Assembly: GCA_947175585.1 (NCBI GenBank)
Contig: CAMWNL010000020.1
Span: 1-10,410, forward strand
DNA: 10,410 nt
DNA from: an uncultured Bacteroidales bacterium
GTDB taxonomy: Bacteria; Bacteroidota; Bacteroidia; Bacteroidales; Muribaculaceae
Direction of reading: 5' to 3'
A program made the position numbers and the translations under genes. The notes beneath the pieces were generated by a model. The model was not told the origin of the DNA and did no database searches. It saw nothing but the letters and a program-made list of their open reading frames with translations. Each line of letters begins with the position of its first letter. The first letter of the stretch is position 1. Below, one piece after another: positions 1-6,586 of this stretch.

Positions 1-947
1 AGACAACGGAGTACAGCGCACTGTGCTGCCGCTCGACGATTATGGAGCAGGCCGATGTAGTTGTTGTCATCGGTGCACGTATAAACTGGATGCTTGAATT
101 CGGCCGCGGCAAATGGAATCCGGCAATGAAATTCATCCAGCTCGAAGTAGAACCTCAGGAAATCGACCGCAACGTAGCGATCGCCGCTCCGGTAGTCGGC
201 GACATGGGCGAATCACTCGACATGATCCTTGCGGCCCTCAAGGGCAAGACCATGCAGGCCGATCCTCAGTGGCTCGCATCGCTTCAGGCAGAGAGCAAGG
301 TGAAGAATGCCAAGTTCCAGACCCGTCTCGCCGACGCTGCAAAGGTGACACCGATGAATCACTGGAGCGCACTTTCAGTAGTGAAACCCGTGCTTGAATC
401 AAATCCCGACGTTATCCTCATCAACGAAGGCGCCAACACGCTTGACGATACACGTGACTCGGTCGATATGTTCCTGCCCCGTCACCGTGTAGACTGCGCG
501 ACATGGTCAATCATGGGTATGGGCATGGGCTCGGCAATCGGTGCCGCAGTAGCCACAGGTAAGAAAGTCGTAGCCGTCGAAGGTGACTCGGCATTCGGCT
601 TCTCTGGCATGGACTTCGCGACAATCTGCCGATACAAACTGCCTGTCACTGTAGTGGTATTCAATAACGGCGGTATCTACAACGGTATCGGTGTGAATCC
701 TTCAGGCGGCGATGCTCCCGCGCCTACGACACTCGACATCAACGCCCAGTATAATAAAATCGGTGAAGCATTCGGAGCCGACAACTATCGCGTCGACAAC
801 ACCGCCGACCTCAAAGCCGCGCTTGAAGCAGCCATCGCATCGGGCAAACCTTGTCTGATCGACGTGCAGCTCGCAGCCGACGCCGGCAAGGAGAGCGGTC
901 ACATCGGATATCTTAACCCGACACCGCTTATCGATTACACAGTGTAA
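1..947 (+). CDS. oxc: Oxalyl-CoA decarboxylase, C-terminal part (5' truncated by window edge)
   Basis: ThDP-dependent enzyme that converts oxalyl-CoA to formyl-CoA and CO2 in the cytoplasm, the second step of CoA-dependent oxalate breakdown. The reading frame is open from base 3, and residues before the ATG at 42 already align to the family (the 'R-S-T-I-M-E-Q-A-D-V' stretch matches 'RxxALAxxDV'), so that ATG is internal and the true start is upstream of the window. Visible landmarks: 'VIGARINWML', 'PQEIDRN', 'NEGANTLDDTR', and the ThDP/Mg motif from 'EGDS' (579-590) to 'NN' (663-668), spaced 26 codons. The Tyr of 'NNGGIY' (678-680) and the Ser of 'KESGHI' (894-896) match Tyr483 and Ser553 of the Oxalobacter formigenes enzyme. 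About 315 of roughly 565 residues are present: the end of the central domain and the ThDP-binding domain. The carrier gene starts 50 nt downstream on the same strand, so co-transcription is likely. Family assignment is firm; acetolactate synthase is excluded by the Oxc-specific motifs. Confidence 0.93.
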   Translation, partial: TTEYSALCCRSTIMEQADVVVVIGARINWMLEFGRGKWNPAMKFIQLEVEPQEIDRNVAIAAPVVGDMGESLDMILAALKGKTMQADPQWLASLQAESKVKNAKFQTRLADAAKVTPMNHWSALSVVKPVLESNPDVILINEGANTLDDTRDSVDMFLPRHRVDCATWSIMGMGMGSAIGAAVATGKKVVAVEGDSAFGFSGMDFATICRYKLPVTVVVFNNGGIYNGIGVNPSGGDAPAPTTLDINAQYNKIGEAFGADNYRVDNTADLKAALEAAIASGKPCLIDVQLAADAGKESGHIGYLNPTPLIDYTV

Positions 948-997
948 TCAACGAGAAGAATCAACCTTTGCATCAAGAATTCTTAAAATAACAAGTC

Positions 998-1969
998 ATG
1001 AATCTAACTCACGTAATATTATATGCCATCGTCCCGATTATCGTGGTGATGCTTGCCGGATACATTTCCGGCAAGAAGGGTGTCTTCTCAGGAGATGACG
1101 CGAAGAAGTTTAACAAAGTCGTGCTTGACTTCGCATTGCCGGCCGCTTTGTTTGTGTCAATCGTCCAGGCTTCACGCGAGGATCTGGTGAAAGACATCCG
1201 CCTGACCCTTGTGTCAGCGATAGGCATCATGGCCTGCTTCATGTTGGTCTACTTCGTGTTCAGAATGTTTAAGAAGAACACCGGCGCCGACGCCGCAATC
1301 AGCGCCCTGATCAGCGGTTCGCCGACTATCGGCTTCCTCGGGTTTGCAGTGCTCGAACCTATCTTCGGCACATCTCCCTCCGTGGCCCTCGTCGTAGCTA
1401 TCGTCGGAATCGTCGTCAACGCAATCGGCATACCTGTCGGCCTGTCGCTGATGAACGCATCGCTCGAAAAACAGAATCCAGGATCGACCAAAAAGGAAAG
1501 CGCATGGAAACCTGTGCTTCACGCGCTTGCGCAACCTGTGGCGTGGGCTCCTATCCTCGCCGTTATCTGGGTTGTCGCCGGTATACCCTGGCCTAAAGAA
1601 CTCAGTCCGTCGTTTGACCTTATAGCAAAGGCCAACGCCTCAATGGCCGTATTCTCAGCCGGTATCACACTCTCGGCAATCAAATTCACAATCAACTGGC
1701 AGGTAATCCTCGGCTCTATCATGAAGATGATCCTTATGCCTGCAGTGGTGCTGATACTCGGTCTGCTCTTCCACATGGATCCGCTCAATCTGAAGATGCT
1801 TGTCGTAGCAGCTGCCCTTCCACCGGCATTCTCGGGCATCATCATCGCCGACGAATATGACACTTATGTGGCCACCGGCACATCGTCGCTGACTCTATCG
1901 GTGATATTATTCATAGGATTCTGTCCTCTCTGGATATGGCTTACTAACATGGCAATCAATATGTTCTAA
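998..1969 (+). CDS. AEC-family transporter, putative oxalate/organic-acid carrier
   Basis: Integral inner-membrane protein of 323 aa, the usual length for the auxin efflux carrier (AEC) family. Ten hydrophobic segments can be seen, roughly at residues 4-23, 41-57, 69-88, 98-122, 127-151, 174-196, 208-228, 236-258, 266-284 and 297-317. Two family-typical half-membrane motifs are present: 'FALPAALF' in segment 2 and 'AAALPPAFSG' in segment 9. A hydrophilic lysine-rich loop (about 152-172) separates the two halves. The gene follows oxc closely, as yfdV (AEC) follows yfdU (oxc) in E. coli, so oxalate or a related dicarboxylate such as formate/oxalate exchange is a reasonable guess for the substrate. 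This is inference from context; AEC members also carry malate, malonate and auxin-like acids. The leader has no clear Shine-Dalgarno sequence, as is normal in Bacteroidota. The start at 998 gives a first membrane segment with only four residues before it. Confidence 0.88.
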   Translation: MNLTHVILYAIVPIIVVMLAGYISGKKGVFSGDDAKKFNKVVLDFALPAALFVSIVQASREDLVKDIRLTLVSAIGIMACFMLVYFVFRMFKKNTGADAAISALISGSPTIGFLGFAVLEPIFGTSPSVALVVAIVGIVVNAIGIPVGLSLMNASLEKQNPGSTKKESAWKPVLHALAQPVAWAPILAVIWVVAGIPWPKELSPSFDLIAKANASMAVFSAGITLSAIKFTINWQVILGSIMKMILMPAVVLILGLLFHMDPLNLKMLVVAAALPPAFSGIIIADEYDTYVATGTSSLTLSVILFIGFCPLWIWLTNMAINMF

Positions 1970-1977
1970 AATTACAG

Positions 1978-1999
1978 ATTGATTTCATCAATATTTTTT
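1978..1999 (+). terminator. Weak AT-rich hairpin plus T6 after the AEC gene
   Basis: ATTGAT (1978-1983) and ATCAAT (1987-1992) form a 6-bp stem with a TTC loop, followed one base later by six T (1994-1999). It lies 9 nt past the stop codon of the transporter gene. The stem is entirely weak except for two G-C pairs, so it may be a minor terminator, part of a tandem pair with the hairpin at 2001-2036, or chance. Confidence 0.3.
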
Positions 2000-2000
2000 C

Positions 2001-2036
2001 AATGCCCGGTCAAACAATTTTGCTTGGCCGGGCATT
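2001..2036 (+). terminator. GC-rich hairpin between the AEC gene and the next gene (terminator or leader attenuator)
   Basis: AATGCCCGGTCAA (2001-2013) pairs with TTGGCCGGGCATT (2024-2036): 13 bp with one T-G wobble and a 10-nt loop. It is the strongest structure in this gap and probably ends the oxc-AEC transcript. However, no T-run follows (ATATATAT instead), and only 12 nt separate it from the ATG at 2049. No room remains for a promoter after it, so it is also either in the leader of the next mRNA or a structure that must be read through. Confidence 0.6.
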
Positions 2037-2048
2037 ATATATATCAGT

Positions 2049-3248
2049 ATGAAAACATTTGTCACATTTGTTGCGGCCATGACTGTAGCTCTTGGCTCAC
2101 ACGCATCCAATAATATTGATCTTAACACACTGGCCTCTCATCTGGCCGGGATGAAGGACTATGCATCGTCGGCAACGTTTGAGGTGTTGCTGCCGACATC
2201 GGAATTTCCGGTTGTCTATCAGATAAAACTGGCATCAACAGCCAACGAAGGCGACAGTCTGGCGGCGGCCGAGTATCTCATTGACTGGAAGCTCGAAAAA
2301 GACGGCAATCACTCGGAGGGTTTCTCGGCTTATTTCCCGGGGCACCATTACCGATACAGAGACCAGCGACTGCAAGAATATCATTATAACACGCCCAACG
2401 ACGCGCCGACTTTCGCGCCCGGAGGTGATGTAAGCCACGGCGTGCAGAATCAGGCACAGTTCTGTGACCTGCTGCCTCAGTATCTCGGGCAGACATTTGC
2501 ATCGATGATGACTGATTCGACATATAAATACACTGTGCATGCAGACACAATCATTTCGCGGCAGAAAGTGATAGCAATAGACGGTGTGAGAAGTTTCGGC
2601 GGCATCGAGGCGCTGGAATACCTATATATATTAGACCGCGACATGCTTCCGCTCAAAACAGAGTTTGTCAGCAATCCCGGTCAGATAGGTGAACAGCTGA
2701 TCACCGCGACATACGATTACAGCAATGAGTCGACGATATGCACAGTCAACTCGGAGGAAGAGCTGATTGAACTCTACCCGGAGGTATTTGAAAGATTCCG
2801 AGAAAGCTCATTCAGACTGGAGAATCTGCCGGGCAGAAGATTGCCGGCGTTCACTGCTCCGACTACGACCGGCGAACGATATGCCCACGCCAAAGATTCG
2901 AAATTTGCAGCTCCGACGGTCATCGCTATCCTTGACGCAGGGGTCGGGTCGACAGGGGCAACCGTGAGGCTGCTGCGCGAGGCCATCGACAATATGCCGA
3001 TGCAGGTAGATCTGATACTGGCGTTCGTGTCAAACAATGTTGACCGAATAGAGCAACTGACAGGAGAAATCAGAGCCGGCGAACATCTGCTGATGAGCGC
3101 GCGCGGTCTCGCCCGTGACTGCGGAGTGACGGACACACCCGTGATATTAATATGTGACAAAAACACAGAAGTGAAAGATTTACACATCGGATTCAACAAT
3201 GATATAGCCGATTTTGTTATAGAGAAGACAGCATTAATAGCCAAGTAA
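2049..3248 (+). CDS. Secreted two-domain protein with cysteine-less thioredoxin-like C-terminus
   Basis: 399 aa; I do not recognise a named family for the whole protein. Residues 1-19 are a Sec signal peptide (MKTF, hydrophobic core, 'GSHA'), with no lipobox cysteine, so the protein is probably periplasmic. Residues about 25-245 are a beta-rich region resembling the LolA/LolB-like (DUF2092-type) N-domains often fused to TlpA-like proteins in Bacteroidales; this is a weak, pattern-level match. Residues about 257-395 look like a TlpA/redoxin fold: 'LPGRRLPAFTAPTTTGERY' resembles the usual entry strand, 'APTVIAILDAGVGSTGATVRLLREA' occupies the place of the 'W-CxxC' strand-helix, and 'GVTDTPVILICDKNTEV' (359-375) is a cis-proline loop followed by a beta-hairpin. 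The CxxC is absent: the active-site position reads 'DAGVGSTGATV'. The only cysteines are 139, 231, 358 and 369, none in a CxxC. It should therefore not act as a normal thiol oxidoreductase. tpx follows 16 nt later and is probably co-transcribed. Confidence 0.7.
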   Translation: MKTFVTFVAAMTVALGSHASNNIDLNTLASHLAGMKDYASSATFEVLLPTSEFPVVYQIKLASTANEGDSLAAAEYLIDWKLEKDGNHSEGFSAYFPGHHYRYRDQRLQEYHYNTPNDAPTFAPGGDVSHGVQNQAQFCDLLPQYLGQTFASMMTDSTYKYTVHADTIISRQKVIAIDGVRSFGGIEALEYLYILDRDMLPLKTEFVSNPGQIGEQLITATYDYSNESTICTVNSEEELIELYPEVFERFRESSFRLENLPGRRLPAFTAPTTTGERYAHAKDSKFAAPTVIAILDAGVGSTGATVRLLREAIDNMPMQVDLILAFVSNNVDRIEQLTGEIRAGEHLLMSARGLARDCGVTDTPVILICDKNTEVKDLHIGFNNDIADFVIEKTALIAK

Positions 3249-3264
3249 GTAAATTAACATAGAT

Positions 3265-3771
3265 ATGGAAACAATATTTTTCAACGGAACAGCCATAAAA
3301 ACTTATGGCACCGTTCCGACAGCCGGAGAGAAAGCTCCCGACTTCAAACTCGTAGACAAAAATCTCAAAGAATTAAGTTTTAAGGATTTCGAAGGCAAAC
3401 GAATCGTGCTTAACGTGTTCCCGAGTCTCGACACAGCCGTGTGTGCCGCATCTGTGCGTCGCTTTAATCAGGAAGCAGCCAAGTTTAAGAACACCGTCGT
3501 GCTTTGTGTCTCAATGGACCTGCCGTTTGCCATGAGCCGCTTCTGCACAGCCGAAGGCATCGAAGGTGTGACACCGGCGTCGGCTTTCCGCTCTCCGGAG
3601 TTCGGAAAAGAATATGGCTTGACTATGGTCGACGGTCCGCTTGCCGGCTTGCTGGCTCGCGCGGTAATCATTATTGATGAAAACCGCAACGTGATCTATT
3701 CAGATCTTGTAGAAGAAATCACCAACGAGCCTAACTATGACGGAGCGTTCTATGTGCTGACAAACGATTAA
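3265..3771 (+). CDS. tpx: Thiol peroxidase (atypical 2-Cys peroxiredoxin, Tpx)
   Basis: Reduces H2O2 and alkyl or lipid hydroperoxides using thioredoxin as electron donor; cytoplasmic, since no signal peptide is present. The length of 168 aa is the usual Tpx length. The N-terminal beta-hairpin ('METIFFNGTAIKTYG') and 'GEKAPDFKLVDKNL' are typical. The peroxidatic cysteine is Cys60 in 'PSLDTAVCAASVRRFN', with Thr57 completing the TxxC motif. The resolving cysteine is Cys94 in 'DLPFAMSRFC', which matches the Cys61/Cys95 pair of E. coli Tpx. The conserved Arg lies in 'LLARAVIIIDE' (Arg132). A third cysteine, Cys81, is not part of the catalytic pair. The residue before Val-Cys is Ala where Pro or Gly is common. 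The gene lies 16 nt after the cysteine-less thioredoxin-like gene and is followed by a strong terminator, so the two probably form a short operon. No own promoter is seen in the 16-nt gap. Confidence 0.96.
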   Translation: METIFFNGTAIKTYGTVPTAGEKAPDFKLVDKNLKELSFKDFEGKRIVLNVFPSLDTAVCAASVRRFNQEAAKFKNTVVLCVSMDLPFAMSRFCTAEGIEGVTPASAFRSPEFGKEYGLTMVDGPLAGLLARAVIIIDENRNVIYSDLVEEITNEPNYDGAFYVLTND

Positions 3772-3808
3772 CAGCACCTCACCTTATAACCAAAAGCGAA
3801 TTACAGAG

Positions 3809-3847
3809 GAAGTCACACTCATCGGTTGAGTGTGGCTTCTTTGTTTT
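3809..3847 (+). terminator. Rho-independent terminator after tpx
   Basis: GAAGTCACACTCA (3809-3821) pairs with TGAGTGTGGCTTC (3827-3839), 13 bp with one T-G wobble and a TCGGT loop. It is followed by TTTGTTTT (3840-3847). It lies 37 nt after the tpx stop and is the strongest intrinsic terminator in the window. Confidence 0.9.
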
Positions 3848-3926
3848 AAGACCCCGTTTACATAAACTTTATTATGGGTTCACGGGTTAATTTCATGACA
3901 CAACTATTTTATAAATACATTGAATT

Positions 3927-4661
3927 ATGAAACGATTCGCGCTTCCTTTGTTTGCCCTTTTAGCCGTTGCTTCAGCCGCCGCCGAGGTGACACTGCCTGG
4001 CGGGACACTGAGATATGACGTAGCCTATCACTGTGGATTTATAAAAATCTCTGCAGGCGAGGCTGATATAGATCTGAACCTGGACAATGACCAGTTCACA
4101 GCGACACTTAACGGTCAGACCGAACCTATCGGCGGCCGAATATACGCGATAAGCGACACGCTGCGCGCGTCGATGCAGCCGGCCGACAAGGGACTGAGCA
4201 AGGAAATCGTGTCATACGAAAACGGATGGTACACCAAACCTAAAGTCGAGAATCTTGACGGGTCGGCCATATCATTTTCAAATCCAAGAGACTATAAAAA
4301 CATCTACGGCGACGGAGATCTGAGCGCGAGCAGCGAGACGATGGAGGCAGTCACTATTACGGCAGACATGCTCGCAATGTTCTATTACTTCCAACAGATG
4401 GATTTTTCGACCATAAGGCCCGGTGATGACATCAGTCTGGCGGTGACTCTGCCTGACGGCGATATACAGCAGGTCAATATAGTCTATGAAGGCACAGACT
4501 GCTATAAGGAACGACGGACATATAAACTAAGTCTCAATTACAGCTATCACGGTGAAATGTCAAATTACCCGGTCACTGTTCAGGTAGACACCGAATCCAG
4601 ACTACCTCTGCTGTTTTCGGCAGATATTAAAATAGGGCATGTGGAGATGGCTCTTAAGTGA
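3927..4661 (+). CDS. Secreted DUF3108-like protein
   Basis: 244 aa with a Sec signal peptide (MKRFALPLFALLAVASAAA, cleavage near residue 19) and no lipobox, so periplasmic. The mature part is beta-rich from start to end. 'GGTLRYDVAYHCGFIKISAGEADIDL' at residues 25-50 matches the opening of the DUF3108 family ('GE.L.Y.V.Y..I..G.A.L'), and the later pieces 'SMQPADKGL' and 'VDTESRLPLLFSADIKIG' fit the same family pattern. DUF3108 proteins are lipocalin- or LolA-like envelope proteins without an established function. Two cysteines (36 and 192) could form one disulfide. The gene stands alone: tpx ends behind a terminator upstream, and the next gene downstream is convergent. The 79-nt gap upstream holds no exact match to the Bacteroidota promoter. 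Family call is moderately sure; function is unknown. Confidence 0.8.
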   Translation: MKRFALPLFALLAVASAAAEVTLPGGTLRYDVAYHCGFIKISAGEADIDLNLDNDQFTATLNGQTEPIGGRIYAISDTLRASMQPADKGLSKEIVSYENGWYTKPKVENLDGSAISFSNPRDYKNIYGDGDLSASSETMEAVTITADMLAMFYYFQQMDFSTIRPGDDISLAVTLPDGDIQQVNIVYEGTDCYKERRTYKLSLNYSYHGEMSNYPVTVQVDTESRLPLLFSADIKIGHVEMALK

Positions 4662-4706
4662 TAATTTTCACAACAGAATAAGTTTCGATAACATCAAGAC
4701 TCTCAT

Positions 4707-4760
4707 AAAAAAAATGTGGGTGAAATCCATTTCAATAATGAATTTCACCCACAGTAGTTT
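4707..4760. terminator. Bidirectional terminator between convergent genes
   Basis: TGTGGGTGAAAT (4715-4726) pairs perfectly with ATTTCACCCACA (4742-4753), 12 bp with a 15-nt loop. Eight A (4707-4714) flank the left side, which read as a T8 tract for the minus-strand gene ending at 4788. On the plus side 'GTAGTTTT' follows, a weaker tract for the gene ending at 4661. Efficient for the minus gene, probably partial for the plus gene. Confidence 0.85.
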
Positions 4761-4787
4761 TAAGAATTCAGACAGGTTTCGCCCTGT

Positions 4788-6227
4788 TTATCTTACATAA
4801 ATCATGACGGCCTTTTTGCCCTGACGCTTAACGTAGATTCCTGACTTCAAATTATTGCCGTCTACTTTCACGCCCTGAATATTATAATATTCTGCGGAAG
4901 CGTTATCTACAATTATGTCTGCGATGCCGGTGGTGATTTTCGGGTCGGTGGTGAATGAAACATTGATAGGAATACCGCTCCAAGTCACACTAATTGTCAT
5001 ATCGACATTGTTGTCGTCGGAAATAGTGCCGGCAAGATCAACATCAGCAACAATTGCTCCGCCCATGAGGCTCATGCCTTTTTGTGAACCTGTGTATGTT
5101 GTAACTCCGTCGACAGTAGATTTGGCAACACCTTTGAGTTCGATATCACCAAGCGGCATTTCCGAACCATCCATGGTGAGGGTCAGATCAGGAAGGAGGA
5201 AATCGCATGTAGTGTCTGAAGTAGGAGTAATCTGAATTGCTGAGGGGGTATTATCGGCAATCTGTGCGCCCATCATTTCGATATTCAGATATCCAGGATA
5301 TTCTACAGCTGAATCTTCAGCATATAGCAGACGAACATTATCGACTACAATAGAATTTCCTTCTCCAACCGCTTCGGCACCACCAAAATAGTCACCGGCG
5401 GCAATAATGATATTAATCATCTCGGGAGTTGCGTCAGACTTATAGTCGAATGTGGCTGTGAATTTAGTCCATTCATCAGCATTTTCGGTAATTTCAGCGT
5501 TGATTACTGCGATAAGTTCAGCGTCGTCGGTTTTACTTACCTCGCCTCCCTGACAGCCGGTCATGTCCATACCAAGCACACATCTATCGCGATCAATCAT
5601 ATCGACTTTTACAGGATCACCTGCCATATACACGATTGCCGGTACGTCTTTCTGTGTCCAGTGACCTTTCCAAAGATAGGCTACGACAGTTGTAGTCTCG
5701 TCGGGTTTACTTTCGCCACGAGTACGTTTATACATGAATTCGATACCTGTAGGACGCTCTGTGAACTGCTGACCGCCGAACGAACCACCATCACTATTTT
5801 TAATGGTAATACCTGTCCAGCTGAATTCAGGATTTGCAGTAGACCATGAAGTTCCGAGAGTCATATAACCGGGAACAATCTGTGCTGCCAAGAATGGATT
5901 GGGAGTGTTGACAAGCTTTACGGCGCTATTTGATTCGTATCCTTCAACATTTTCACCGACGATAGTGGCACCAAGTCCTGTTGCCTCTCCTTCGTAGTAT
6001 GAAACCATGCCGCTGACATTAGATATAACCCAACCTGTCGGCTGATTTCCGACAACAAACTCGCTCGGCTGGCCTTCGTATCCCTCACTCTGATAGAATG
6101 TCCAAGGAATACAATTTACCCATTCGCCTTCGAAGTCAGAGTTTGGAATCTGGGTCTGAGCCTGAAGTTGAGGTGCCATCCCACCAATCAGAAGTGAGGC
6201 AAGAGAGAAAGAGTAAAGTAATTTCAT
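4788..6227 (-). CDS. Secreted PCMD + calycin-like domain protein with C-terminal sorting-like tail
   Basis: 479 aa. A signal peptide (MKLLYSFSLASLLIGGMAPQLQAQ, cleavage near 24) lacks a lipobox. Residues about 26-303 resemble the PCMD fold (putative carbohydrate metabolism domain): 'IPNSDFEGEW', 'GFEFMYKR'-like 'GIEFMYKRTRG', 'EWTKFTATFDYKSDATPEMINIIIAAGDYFGG', and the closing 'NSIVVDNVRLLY'. Residues about 308-427 look like the calycin-like beta-barrel domain ('YPGYLNIEM', 'FLLPDLTLTMDGSEMPLGDIELKGV', 'VDLAGTISDDNNVDMTISVTW'). The last ~40 residues ('AEYYNIQGVKV', 'GIYVKRQGKKAVMIYV') are a tail common on secreted Bacteroidales proteins that resembles T9SS type A sorting domains; whether it directs secretion here is unknown. 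Domain calls come from motif recognition only. The gene is divergent from the PCMD lipoprotein at 6587 and ends at a T8 terminator. Likely an exported or surface protein; the substrate, presumably glycan, is inference. Confidence 0.75.
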   Translation of the reverse strand: MKLLYSFSLASLLIGGMAPQLQAQTQIPNSDFEGEWVNCIPWTFYQSEGYEGQPSEFVVGNQPTGWVISNVSGMVSYYEGEATGLGATIVGENVEGYESNSAVKLVNTPNPFLAAQIVPGYMTLGTSWSTANPEFSWTGITIKNSDGGSFGGQQFTERPTGIEFMYKRTRGESKPDETTTVVAYLWKGHWTQKDVPAIVYMAGDPVKVDMIDRDRCVLGMDMTGCQGGEVSKTDDAELIAVINAEITENADEWTKFTATFDYKSDATPEMINIIIAAGDYFGGAEAVGEGNSIVVDNVRLLYAEDSAVEYPGYLNIEMMGAQIADNTPSAIQITPTSDTTCDFLLPDLTLTMDGSEMPLGDIELKGVAKSTVDGVTTYTGSQKGMSLMGGAIVADVDLAGTISDDNNVDMTISVTWSGIPINVSFTTDPKITTGIADIIVDNASAEYYNIQGVKVDGNNLKSGIYVKRQGKKAVMIYVR

Positions 6228-6288
6228 AAGATGAATGTAATTAATGATTTTATGTCTGTTATTTATTAGCTGAGAACGTAAGTTTTGG

Positions 6289-6300
6289 ATTCAATTGAAT
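6289..6300. repeat. 12-bp perfect palindrome, possible operator
   Basis: ATTCAATTGAAT is a perfect dyad. It lies about 10 nt downstream of the predicted start of transcription for the minus-strand PCMD gene, in its leader, where a repressor site could sit. In an AT-rich region a 12-bp palindrome could also be chance. Confidence 0.3.
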
Positions 6301-6316
6301 AGACCATATTTTTTTG

Positions 6317-6347
6317 CAAAATAAATAAAAAAATTGGATTTACTAAA
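6317..6347 (-). promoter_or_regulatory. Candidate Bacteroidota promoter for the minus-strand PCMD gene
   Basis: Read on the minus strand: TTTA (6347-6344) at -33, 19 nt, then TTATTTTG (6324-6317) at -7. This is 3/4 and 7/8 to the TTTG / TAnnTTTG consensus with correct spacing. It would start transcription near 6310, giving a leader of about 83 nt. Confidence 0.35.
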
Positions 6348-6469
6348 TTACAGCATCCTAAAAAGACCAATTTTGCAGCCATATTATCCAATAATCTATC
6401 CCAAACACCCAACTACACCCATGTGAATGTAAAAATAATGTAAATAAACACAAAAAACAAATTATAAAA

Positions 6470-6501
6470 TTCGGGTTACTGACAAAAATATATTAAATTT
6501 G
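6470..6501 (+). promoter_or_regulatory. Candidate Bacteroidota promoter for the PCMD-barrel operon
   Basis: TTCG (6470-6473; 3/4 to TTTG), 20 nt, then TAAATTTG (6494-6501; exact TAnnTTTG). Transcription would start near 6507, about 80 nt before the ATG at 6587. A minus-strand -7-like sequence (6483-6490) overlaps the spacer. Confidence 0.5.
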
Positions 6502-6586
6502 TCATTTAAATCAGGGAGATTATACATCTTATTATAGAAGTGCTTTTTCCATCTCTATACATTAAACATAAAACAATCGCATCAAT

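Larger units (their letters stand above)
6228..6586. other. AT-rich divergent intergenic region between two PCMD genes
   Basis: This 359-nt gap separates divergently transcribed genes and contains no convincing ORF. It is strongly A/T-rich with many A and T runs. It holds one candidate promoter for each side, placed symmetrically so that each would give a leader of about 80 nt, plus a 12-bp palindrome. The middle part (about 6350-6470) shows nothing I can assign. Confidence 0.8.

Noticed and set aside
42..44. ATG at 42 as the start of the oxc product
   Set aside because: The frame is open to base 3 and the preceding residues align with oxalyl-CoA decarboxylase; the gene is cut by the window edge.
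1214..1534. 106-aa antisense ORF inside the AEC gene
   Set aside because: Low-complexity composition rich in Asp, Arg and His, no recognisable domain, and complete overlap with a solid membrane-protein gene.
2774..3244. 156-aa antisense ORF opposite the thioredoxin-like gene
   Set aside because: Ser/Arg-rich shadow translation without signal, motif or start context; the plus-strand frame has clear protein character.
6483..6490. Exact TAnnTTTG on the minus strand as a main promoter for the 4788-6227 gene
   Set aside because: No TTTG-like -33 box lies at the right distance, and the leader would be about 250 nt; the site at 6317-6347 is a better fit.
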